NCBI GenBank assembly: GCA_041687455.1 | Contig: JAWLBY010000010.1 | Location: forward strand, 62,001-126,000 | DNA from: JAWLBY01 sp041687455 | Lineage (GTDB): Bacteria > Pseudomonadota > Gammaproteobacteria > Xanthomonadales > Xanthomonadaceae | Length of the DNA stretch: 64,000 nt | Direction: 5' to 3' | In this document: one piece after another, positions 57,615 to 64,000 of the stretch | How positions within the stretch are numbered: position 1 is the first letter of the stretch | Layout: every line of letters starts with the position of its first letter | The notes under the pieces: model-generated | What the model was told of the DNA's origin: nothing | The model's database searches: none | Seen by the model: the letters and a program-made list of their open reading frames with translations, nothing else | Translations under genes and position numbers: made by a program

Positions 57615-59117
57615 TCAGCGTGGTTCGGCGGCGGCCCGGCGGCCGGCAATGACCTGCGCTTCAGGCTCTGCCTTCAGGATCTTGAAGCCGACGTAGGCGA
57701 ACAGCGCCGCGATCAGCGGATTGGCCAGGTTGAACAGTGCGTAAGGCAGGTAGTCGAGCGTCGCGACGCCGAGCGTGGCCGCCATGTACGCGCCGCACGT
57801 GTTCCACGGCACCAGCGGCGAGGTCAGCGTGCCGGCATCTTCCAGCGCGCGCGACAGATTGACCGGGGCAAGACCGCGCCGCTCGTATTCCGGCCGATAG
57901 ATCCGGCCGGTCAGCACGATCGACATGTACTGGTCGGCAGCGATCACGTTGGCACCGATCGCGGTCGCCAGCGTCGCGGTGATCAGCGACGCGGTGCTGC
58001 GTGCGATCGACAGGATGCCGCGGATCATCCGCTCGAGCAGCCCGACCCGTTCCATCACCGCACCGAACGCCATCGCGCACAGGATCAGCCAGACGGTGTT
58101 CAACATGCTCGACATGCCGCCGCGCGACAGCAGCGAATCGACCGCCTCGATGCCGGTGTCGGATGCGTAGCCGTCGGCCAGTGCGAGCCAGGCGCCGGCG
58201 ATCAACGCCGCCGGGCGCGACAGCGCCTCGTTGCCGGCACGTGCGACGACCAGGTCCGGTTGGAACACTACCGCGAACAGCGCGCCGAGCAGGGCGCCGA
58301 TCAGGATCGACGGAAACGCCGCGACGCGGCGGATCGCCAGCACGACCACGACCGCGAGCGGGATGAGCAGATACCAGCCAAGCTGGAATTGCGCAGCCAG
58401 CGCGCCGGGCAGCTCGCCGAAATCGACGGCGCCGCCGGCCGGTGTCGCGAACAGTCCGAGCAGCGAGAAACCGAACAGCGCGAGCAGGATGCTCGGGCCG
58501 GTGGTCCAGGCCATGTGGCGGATATGGCCGAACAGTTCACTGCCGGCCGCGGCCGGTGCGAGGTTGGTGGTGTCCGACAGCGGCGACATCTTGTCGCCGA
58601 AATACGCACCCGAGATCACCGCGCCGGCGGTGATCGCCGGTGACAGGCCGAGACCCTGCGCGACGCCGATCAAGGCGACGCCGAGCGTGCCGGCCACTGT
58701 CCACGAACTGCCGATCGCGAGGCCGACCAGCGCGCAGATGAAACAGGCCGCCGGGTAGAACCAGCCCGGGTCCATCAGTTGCAGACCGTAGTAGATCAGC
58801 GTCGGCACGATACCGGCCAGCATCCAGGTTCCGATCAGCGCGCCGACCGCGAGCAGGATGAACATCGCGGTGGTCGACAGCGCGACGCCGTGCACGATCG
58901 CATCCTGCACGTCGGCCCAGCGATGGCCGTTGCGCATGCCGATCAGTCCCGCCACGCAGGCGGCCAGCAGCAGCGCGATCTGGTTCGGACCGTACGAGGA
59001 GTTGTCGCCGAACAGCGCGACCGACGCCGCCAGCAGGCCGATCAGCAGGATCAGCGGGATCAGTGCCTGCAGCAGACTCGGCTCGCGAGTGCCGCCTGCG
59101 GTGGCAGTCGATGACAT
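57615..59117 (-). CDS. nhaC: Na+/H+ antiporter NhaC
   Basis: A 500-residue membrane protein with about 12 helices. NhaC family features include GSSWTVAGTLGVALIGVA, ISGAYFGDKMSPLSDTTNLA and AADQYMSIVLTGRIY. It extrudes sodium against protons and would complement the sodium symporter encoded next. ATG 59117 has GGGGAGGA upstream. Confidence 0.93.
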   Translation of the reverse strand: MSSTATAGGTREPSLLQALIPLILLIGLLAASVALFGDNSSYGPNQIALLLAACVAGLIGMRNGHRWADVQDAIVHGVALSTTAMFILLAVGALIGTWMLAGIVPTLIYYGLQLMDPGWFYPAACFICALVGLAIGSSWTVAGTLGVALIGVAQGLGLSPAITAGAVISGAYFGDKMSPLSDTTNLAPAAAGSELFGHIRHMAWTTGPSILLALFGFSLLGLFATPAGGAVDFGELPGALAAQFQLGWYLLIPLAVVVVLAIRRVAAFPSILIGALLGALFAVVFQPDLVVARAGNEALSRPAALIAGAWLALADGYASDTGIEAVDSLLSRGGMSSMLNTVWLILCAMAFGAVMERVGLLERMIRGILSIARSTASLITATLATAIGANVIAADQYMSIVLTGRIYRPEYERRGLAPVNLSRALEDAGTLTSPLVPWNTCGAYMAATLGVATLDYLPYALFNLANPLIAALFAYVGFKILKAEPEAQVIAGRRAAAEPR

Positions 59118-59308
59118 CGGTTCCTCCCCGGGGAACATGCTGGCGATGACGCACGGCAGCGTCGTGGACACCCGTGGCCGGAACCACCGGCCGGGGCGCG
59201 ACGCGCAAGTGTACCTGCCGAATCCGCTCCGTGCCGGCCGCCCCGGAGCGCTGCCCGAATCGATCCGGCGCCGCTATGCTGGCGCCCCCGCATCGACGCG
59301 CCCCGGCC

Positions 59309-59863
59309 ATGAACGACATCGTCCGATTGCACGCCGCACTGCTGCACTACGCCGACTGCTGGCCCGACGAGCAGGACGTGGTGGGGTTGTTCGTCGAGTT
59401 CCTGCGACAGTCGCCGGCGGCATTCGAACGCAGTCATCCGCCGGGGCATTTCACCGGCTCGGCCTGGCTGGTCAGCGCCGACGGCGAACGCGTGCTGCTG
59501 ACCCACCATCGCAAGCTCGGCCGATGGCTGCAGCTCGGCGGCCATGCCGATGGCGACACCGACGGCGCGCGGGTCGCGCTGCGCGAGGCGGAGGAAGAGT
59601 CCGGTCTGCCCGGATTGTCGGTGTCGCCGGCACTGTTCGACATCGATCGCCACGCGATCCCGGCCCGCGCGAGCGAACCCGAACACTGGCACTACGACCT
59701 GCGCTACGTGGTCCGCGCAACGGCCGGTGCCGAGGCCTTCGTCGTCAGCGACGAATCGCATGCGCTGGCCTGGCAGCCGATCGCAAGCCTGGTCGATGCT
59801 TGCGATGCCGATCCGTCGCTGCGGCGGATGGCGCGCAAATGGCTCGATCGGAACGCCGCCTGA
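59309..59863 (+). CDS. NUDIX hydrolase
   Basis: A 184-residue protein. The NUDIX box reads GGHADGDTDGARVALREAEE followed by ESGL; the REAEEESG core is intact, while the usual first Glu is Thr. The N-terminal ~50 residues are a helical extension typical of this subgroup. The nucleotide-type substrate is unknown. It is not obviously part of the lanthipeptide locus that begins 128 bases later. Confidence 0.88.
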   Translation: MNDIVRLHAALLHYADCWPDEQDVVGLFVEFLRQSPAAFERSHPPGHFTGSAWLVSADGERVLLTHHRKLGRWLQLGGHADGDTDGARVALREAEEESGLPGLSVSPALFDIDRHAIPARASEPEHWHYDLRYVVRATAGAEAFVVSDESHALAWQPIASLVDACDADPSLRRMARKWLDRNAA

Positions 59864-59991
59864 CGCCGATCCACCGAGGTCGACGCCACGACCTCACGCG
59901 GTCTGCACCAGCCGCTGCGTCTGATCGGCTAGAGTAGCGCGCGGCGTCGATCTTCGAGATCGCACGCGTCGGCCTTCGGGGGAGGCTCAAC

Positions 59992-61086
59992 ATGCAGCAA
60001 CTCGCAGTGTCCGCATCGTACGATGCGCTGGACGGCTATCTGCAGCGACAGACGTCGGGCGGCGAGGTCGCGGCCGTGCCGATCCCGATCGCCGACGAAC
60101 CGCACGTGGCGACCTGGCGGGCCTATCTCGACGAAGCTGCCGATGGCGACATCGCCGCCGTGCTGCAGGCGTGTCTGCCGCAACTGCGTTTCCCGATCGC
60201 CGGAGGCATGTCGACCGATCCGGACTATCGCGCGGCCGTGCGCAGCATCGACGCCCCGCTGCCGGCCGATCCGCCGCCGTTCGATGATCCAGCCGGCATC
60301 CGGCTGACGCTGCAACCGACCGCAGCCGGCACGGTTCCGGTGCTGACGATTGCGTCGCGGTCAGATTTCGAACGTCTGGTGCGCGCGCTCGGTGCCCGCA
60401 ACGAGCCGGTGCCGGTGCCGGCCGGCATGGGTGCCTGCATCGTCGGTGGCATGGTCAATCGCGATCGGGTTGCGCGACATCGGCGGCAATTCCTCGCCTC
60501 CGGCATGCCGGCATCGGCGTGGACCGACGAGTACCGTGTATTCGTCGCCGACAAACGCAACTACCAGGACCGGGTCGTGCTGCTGTCGGAAGGGCCGTAT
60601 GCCGGCGTCGCCGCCGAGCGACTCGGACTCGCGCCGGACGACTGGCGCAAGCGTTCGTCGGTGCTGCGGCGGGTGCACGAATGTACGCATTACCTGACCG
60701 CGCGGGCGCTCGGGTCGATGCGCAACAACCTGCTCGACGAGCTGGCGGCCGACTATGCCGGAATCGTCGCCGCATTCGGCCGCTACGACGCGCAGCTTGC
60801 ACGAATCGTGCTCGGTGTCGATGACGAACATCCGTCGGACACGGCGCGACTGCGGCTGTACCTGGGCGAGCCGCCGCTCGACGAGGCGCTGTTGCCGCTG
60901 CTCGCCGCACTGGCGCGCGATGCGATCGCCGCGCTGGCGCGGTTCGATCTCGCCGAAGCGCCGGCCGCGCAGCCGCTCGGCGTCGAGCACGCGGTGCTGG
61001 CGCTGTTCGAGACGCCGCTGGCCTCGCTGGTGCAGGCATCGGGCGAACAGAGGCTGCGGGAGAGATACCGACGTCGCATCGGGTGA
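59992..61086 (+). CDS. Putative HExxH zinc metallopeptidase, lanthipeptide locus
   Basis: A 364-residue soluble protein I cannot assign to a named family. A zinc-peptidase motif HECTH lies at residues 229-233, with a likely third ligand Glu250 in NLLDELAADYAG, the gluzincin spacing. There is no signal peptide or membrane helix, so it should be cytoplasmic. GGGGGAGG precedes the ATG. It lies 35 bases before the sigma-54 activator on the same strand. From context it could process the leader peptide, act in self-protection, or modulate the regulator; the sequence does not decide. Confidence 0.7.
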   Translation: MQQLAVSASYDALDGYLQRQTSGGEVAAVPIPIADEPHVATWRAYLDEAADGDIAAVLQACLPQLRFPIAGGMSTDPDYRAAVRSIDAPLPADPPPFDDPAGIRLTLQPTAAGTVPVLTIASRSDFERLVRALGARNEPVPVPAGMGACIVGGMVNRDRVARHRRQFLASGMPASAWTDEYRVFVADKRNYQDRVVLLSEGPYAGVAAERLGLAPDDWRKRSSVLRRVHECTHYLTARALGSMRNNLLDELAADYAGIVAAFGRYDAQLARIVLGVDDEHPSDTARLRLYLGEPPLDEALLPLLAALARDAIAALARFDLAEAPAAQPLGVEHAVLALFETPLASLVQASGEQRLRERYRRRIG

Positions 61087-61110
61087 ATCCCCGCGCGGCA
61101 AGTGAGTTAC

Positions 61111-61124
61111 AAGGGGGGGGCATG
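61111..61124 (+). promoter_or_regulatory. Ribosome binding site with an eight-G run
   Basis: AA followed by eight G residues (61113-61120) stands one base before the ATG of the sigma-54 activator. The homopolymer could slip during replication and change initiation strength. This is speculative. Confidence 0.4.
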
Positions 61125-62240
61125 AGCGACGGGGGAGTGGCGGTACCGGTCGAACGCCCGGTCGCCGACGGGCTGACCGATTTCGCCCGGCAATTGCAGC
61201 GACGGTCGCGCGGCCGGTTCGGGCCGCGACGTGAGGTCGAGATGGTCGGCGTCAGTCCGGCGATGGTCGAGTTGCAGCGCAAGATCGCCAAGGTCGCGCC
61301 ATTCGACGAACCGGTGCTGATTACCGGCGAGTCCGGTGTCGGCAAGGAGCTGGTCGCGCGTGCGATCTACCTGGTCGGGCCGCGTTCCAGCGGGCCGTTC
61401 GAGAGCGTCAATTGTCCGCAGCACCTGGACGGCAACCTGACCGTCAGCGAGCTGTTCGGCCACGAACGCGGCAGCTTCACCGGCGCGGTGTCGGAGCGGA
61501 TCGGCTGCTTCGAGGCGGCGGCTGGCGGCGTGGTGTTCCTCGACGAGGTCGCCGACCTGCACATGAGTGCGCAGGTGATGTTGCTGCGCACGCTGGCGGA
61601 GGGGGAGTTCAAGCGGATCGGCAGCAACCGCTCGCGCTACATGGACATCCGGCTGGTCGCGGCGACCAACCGCTCGCTCGACGGCCTGATGGCACGCGAG
61701 GAGTTTCGCAACGACCTGTTCTTCCGGCTCCGCTATTTCCAGATCGAGGTGCCGCCGCTGCGCCGTCGAGGCGACGACTGGCGGCTGCTGATGGACTACC
61801 AGTTGGCGCGTGCAGCCCAGCGTTACGGGGTGGTCAAGCAGATGAGCGCGGCGTCGCTGCGGCTGCTCGAGCAGTACGACTGGCCCGGCAACTGTCGTGA
61901 ACTCAACAACGTGGTGTCGATGGGCTATGCGCTGTCCGACAGCGACGTGATCGAGCCCGAGGACTTCGAGGAGCTGCTGGAAGGCGGTCCGCGCCGCCGG
62001 CAGGGCGAGCCGCATTCGCTGTTCCAGGCGCTGATCGCCCACCGCTGCGATTTCTGGGATGGCGTGCAGCGACCGTTCCTCGATCGCGACCTGAATCGGG
62101 CGCAGGTCCGCGACCTGATCCTGGAAGGCCTGAAGGTCACCGATGGCAGTTACCGCAAGCTGCTGCCGCGGTTCGGTATCGCCGACGACGACTACCAGCG
62201 TTTCATGGACTTCCTGCGCCACCACCGCCTGAAGCCGTGA
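61122..62240 (+). CDS. Sigma-54-dependent transcriptional activator without receiver domain
   Basis: A 372-residue AAA+ enhancer-binding protein. Walker A is GESGVGKE (69-76), the sigma-54 contact loop is GSFTGA (117-122), Walker B is GVVFLDEV (136-143) and the Arg finger region is FFRLR (200-204). Only ~45 residues precede the ATPase, so there is no receiver, PAS or GAF domain. The C-terminal ~75 residues (FLDRDLNRAQVRDLILEGL ... FMDFLRHHRLKP) do not look like the usual Fis-type helix-turn-helix. It reads toward a -24/-12 promoter 100 bases downstream of its end, so it most likely controls the precursor peptide genes. Confidence 0.92.
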   Translation: MSDGGVAVPVERPVADGLTDFARQLQRRSRGRFGPRREVEMVGVSPAMVELQRKIAKVAPFDEPVLITGESGVGKELVARAIYLVGPRSSGPFESVNCPQHLDGNLTVSELFGHERGSFTGAVSERIGCFEAAAGGVVFLDEVADLHMSAQVMLLRTLAEGEFKRIGSNRSRYMDIRLVAATNRSLDGLMAREEFRNDLFFRLRYFQIEVPPLRRRGDDWRLLMDYQLARAAQRYGVVKQMSAASLRLLEQYDWPGNCRELNNVVSMGYALSDSDVIEPEDFEELLEGGPRRRQGEPHSLFQALIAHRCDFWDGVQRPFLDRDLNRAQVRDLILEGLKVTDGSYRKLLPRFGIADDDYQRFMDFLRHHRLKP

Positions 62241-62251
62241 GCGAGCGCTCG

Positions 62252-62279
62252 CTCCATCGCCATGGAGTCGGGGCTCCAT
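62252..62279 (+). promoter_or_regulatory. Candidate upstream activator site (overlapping palindromes)
   Basis: CTCCAT (62252), ATGGAG (62262) and CTCCAT (62274) make two overlapping perfect dyads, CTCCAT-N4-ATGGAG and ATGGAG-N6-CTCCAT. They lie about 60-90 bases before the -24 element, a normal distance for a sigma-54 enhancer site. Confidence 0.55.
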
Positions 62280-62340
62280 TTCTGTGCGTCAGATCACATT
62301 GGCGGCGCTGGTCCCCGCATTCTTGCTGGTCCGGGCTGGT

Positions 62341-62356
62341 TGGCATGTTGCTTGCT
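62341..62356 (+). promoter_or_regulatory. Sigma-54 (-24/-12) promoter of the precursor genes
   Basis: TGGCATG-N4-TTGCT matches the sigma-54 consensus TGGCACG-N4-TTGCW at all but one position, with GG (62342-62343) and GC (62354-62355) separated by exactly 10 bases. Transcription would start near 62367, about 58 bases before the first precursor ATG. Confidence 0.8.
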
Positions 62357-62424
62357 GAATGGCCGCTGTGCCGACGCATGCTGCGCGGCACGAATTTCAA
62401 TCGTCATTCATGAGGGAGTGCGAC

Positions 62425-62781
62425 ATGAGCAAAGTCACCCGCGGCGAGATCCTCGACATCATCGGTCAGTTCGCGTTCGAGGACGCCGAGTACCGCAAGT
62501 CCCTGCTGGCCGACCCGAAGAAGGTGCTGGCGAAGCAGATCAACCAGGAGCTGCCGGCCAACCTGAAGGTCAAGGTCGTCGAGGAAACCGCCGACACGAT
62601 CTACCTGATCGCTCCGTACGCGCCGCCGGCGCAGGGCGACGAGCTGTCCGACGACGACCTCGAGCGCGTTGCCGGCGGCAAGGGCGGCCAGAAGGGCGAC
62701 CGCTCCGAGAACTCGAACAGCTACGTCTGCAACGACACCAACGGCATCGGTACGCGCGTCGAAGTGCACGTCGGCGGCTGA
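62425..62781 (+). CDS. NHLP-leader lanthipeptide precursor A
   Basis: A 118-residue peptide. Residues 1-85 are a nitrile hydratase-like leader (TRGEILDIIGQFAFEDAEYR, ADPKKVLAKQ, KVVEETADTIYLIAP) ending GDELSDDDLERVAGG, the double-glycine cleavage site. The predicted core is residues 86-118: a Gly/Lys-rich spacer, then NSYVCNDTNGIGTRVEVH. It holds one Cys (102), with Ser99 three residues before it, suited to a small (methyl)lanthionine ring. GAGGGAG lies 6 bases before ATG 62425, which is therefore preferred over ATG 62410. Confidence 0.9.
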   Translation: MSKVTRGEILDIIGQFAFEDAEYRKSLLADPKKVLAKQINQELPANLKVKVVEETADTIYLIAPYAPPAQGDELSDDDLERVAGGKGGQKGDRSENSNSYVCNDTNGIGTRVEVHVGG

Positions 62782-62890
62782 TGGCAGCGGCGCACGGACG
62801 GGCCGGGCTCGGCCGTCCGTGAACCCGGCGCCGATGCGGTCGCGACGACCGCATCGGAACCGGGCAACGGCGACAGCGGGAATCGCGAGC

Positions 62891-63238
62891 ATGATCGAAC
62901 TGACACGCGGGCAAATGATCGACATCGTCTGCACAGCGGCGCTGCGCAGCCCGGCCTATCGCCTGAAGCTGCTGCGCGACCCGAAGGCGGTCCTGTCCGA
63001 ACAACTGAACTCGCCGCTGTCGCCGCGCCTGAACGTGCAGGTGGTCGAAGAGACCGAAGACACGATCTATGTCGTCGTGCCGTACGTTCCGCCGCAGAAC
63101 GGCGACGAGCTGTCCGATGCCGACCTCGAACGGGTCTGTGGCGGCAAGGGCAAGGGCGGTGGCGGCGAAAGTGGCAACACCTACATCTGCAACAACGCGA
63201 GCGGCATCGCGACGCGGGTCGACATCCACTATGGCTGA
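62891..63238 (+). CDS. NHLP-leader lanthipeptide precursor B
   Basis: A 115-residue paralogue of precursor A. The leader is closely similar (LTRGQMIDIV, RDPKAVLSEQ, VVEETEDTIYVVVPYVPP) and ends GDELSDADLERVCGG at residues 84-85. The core is residues 86-115 with a KGKGGGGE spacer and NTYICNNASGIATRVDIHYG. The single core Cys is residue 100 with Thr97 three residues before. Two further Cys are in the leader (14 and 83). Its last codons overlap the LanM start by 8 bases. Confidence 0.9.
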   Translation: MIELTRGQMIDIVCTAALRSPAYRLKLLRDPKAVLSEQLNSPLSPRLNVQVVEETEDTIYVVVPYVPPQNGDELSDADLERVCGGKGKGGGGESGNTYICNNASGIATRVDIHYG

Positions 63239-64000
63239 TACGCTGCAGTCGCCGCTGCAGCCGGTGCGGCAGCCACCTGCCGAGCCGGACACGCGTTGCC
63301 GTGACTGGGCGGTCCGCGCCACTCGCTTCGATGAGCGCGCCGGCGGCGTCGCCGACGAGCAACGCGCATCGCGACTGCTCGCCCAGTGGTGCAGGCACTA
63401 CGCCGACGGCAACAGTGACGCACTGTTGCGGCGGCTGCAGTGGGATGGCTGGACCGAGGCCGACGCGTTGCCCCGGCTGGCGCCCGCTGCGACGGAAACC
63501 GAAAGCGCATCCGTTCCGGCCTGGGCGACCTGGCTGGCCGGGCAACTCGATGCGCCGTGGTGCCCCGCTTCGGCGCACGCGCCGACGCGTCCGGCGGATG
63601 CACTGTGGACCGCCTGGGTCGAGCGCGCCTGGCGGCGGGCCGGCCTGGGCAGCGACGCCGAATTCCATCGCGCCACTGCTGCGCTTCGTGACGCGCTGGC
63701 CGATCGGCTCGCGGCGTGCTCGGCCGGTGCGCTGGCGGAGTCGACGCAAACGTTCATTGCGACCGGTGCGCCGGCGCACCATGATGACTGGCTGGGCTGG
63801 TTGTGCGACGGCCGGCTGGCGGTGCTGTTCGACCACTATCCGGTGCTGGCGCGGCAACTGGCCGAACTGACGATCGACGTGCTCGACGCCGCCGCCGAGC
63901 TCGCGACGCGCCTGCGCGACGATCGCATCGCCCTCGGGCGTCGCTTCGGTCTGGCCTGTTCGCGACCGCCGTGCGCGATCGAGCCGGCCGGCGGCGATCC
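63231..64000 (+). CDS. lanM: Type 2 lanthipeptide synthetase LanM, N-terminal part
   Basis: About 256 residues are visible before the window ends. They fit the N-terminus of LanM proteins: RATRFDERAG, then LLAQWCRHYADGNSDALLRR, LQWDGWTEAD, VPAWATWLAGQL, and the diagnostic LFDHYPVLARQLAEL followed by ELATRLRDDRIAL of the dehydratase domain. LanM enzymes phosphorylate and eliminate Ser/Thr, then form lanthionine with Cys through a C-terminal cyclase that lies beyond the window. The overlap with precursor B means coupled translation. Confidence 0.88.
   Translation, partial: MADTLQSPLQPVRQPPAEPDTRCRDWAVRATRFDERAGGVADEQRASRLLAQWCRHYADGNSDALLRRLQWDGWTEADALPRLAPAATETESASVPAWATWLAGQLDAPWCPASAHAPTRPADALWTAWVERAWRRAGLGSDAEFHRATAALRDALADRLAACSAGALAESTQTFIATGAPAHHDDWLGWLCDGRLAVLFDHYPVLARQLAELTIDVLDAAAELATRLRDDRIALGRRFGLACSRPPCAIEPAGGD

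Noticed and set aside
59309..59863. NUDIX hydrolase as part of the lanthipeptide cluster
   Set aside because: It is separated by 128 bases and such enzymes have no known role in lanthipeptide synthesis; proximity alone is not enough.

Overview
This window is a strongly GC-rich chromosomal segment from a gammaproteobacterium of the order Xanthomonadales (Lysobacterales), most likely close to Lysobacteraceae or Rhodanobacteraceae. The placement is an inference from several lineage-typical traits: an arginine cluster of the acetylcitrulline type (argF', argG, argE', fused argB/NAGS, GNAT, argC, argH), a yerC-led hisGDCBHAFI operon, a DksA with a Lys/Ala/Pro-rich N-terminal extension, S46 and M20 enzymes of xanthomonad type, and a secreted protein ending in an IFADGFD tail.

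Layout. 1-3.25 kb (minus): a cut-off tandem-receiver response regulator, an M23 peptidase, pyrC and yidD, the last three joined by ATGA overlaps. 3.3-6.7 kb (plus): dksA with its own sigma-70 promoter and terminator, then an exported polysaccharide-deacetylase-like protein. 6.7-8.6 kb (minus): cysS-sufE. 8.8-17.4 kb (plus): a glycine-zipper protein, then a candidate Arg-codon leader peptide and attenuator followed by the arginine operon. 17.4-21 kb (minus): pgaACD without pgaB. 21.3-27.8 kb (plus): Tat-exported amidohydrolase, two small unknowns, tRNA-Pro (minus), hisS and an unusually long histidine ammonia-lyase homologue. 27.8-34.3 kb (minus): GNAT, SDR, a two-gene ABC exporter, and a 1127-residue hybrid histidine kinase. 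34.5-42.1 kb (plus): yerC and the complete his operon in tight overlap. 42.2-46.9 kb (plus): S46 dipeptidyl peptidase, calcineurin-like phosphoesterase, glycerophosphodiesterase. 46.9-47.75 kb: a gene-free repeat island. 47.8-51.2 kb (minus): methionine salvage mtnB-mtnD-mtnC coupled to a membrane C13-type protease. 51.4-59.9 kb: rmuC, TonB-like lipoprotein, VanZ-like and DUF2784-like membrane proteins, a CelD-type acetyltransferase, an SNF transporter, NhaC and a NUDIX hydrolase.

The most interesting part is the right end (about 60-64 kb), a previously unremarked class II lanthipeptide (RiPP) locus. It holds a HExxH metallopeptidase-like gene, a sigma-54 activator without a receiver domain, a near-consensus -24/-12 promoter with an upstream palindromic activator-site candidate, two tandem NHLP-type precursor peptides ending in GG plus a conserved one-cysteine core, and the start of a LanM synthetase that overlaps the second precursor. 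The modification enzyme runs off the window and the exporter is not visible. The rest of the window is mostly housekeeping metabolism arranged in tightly coupled operons.
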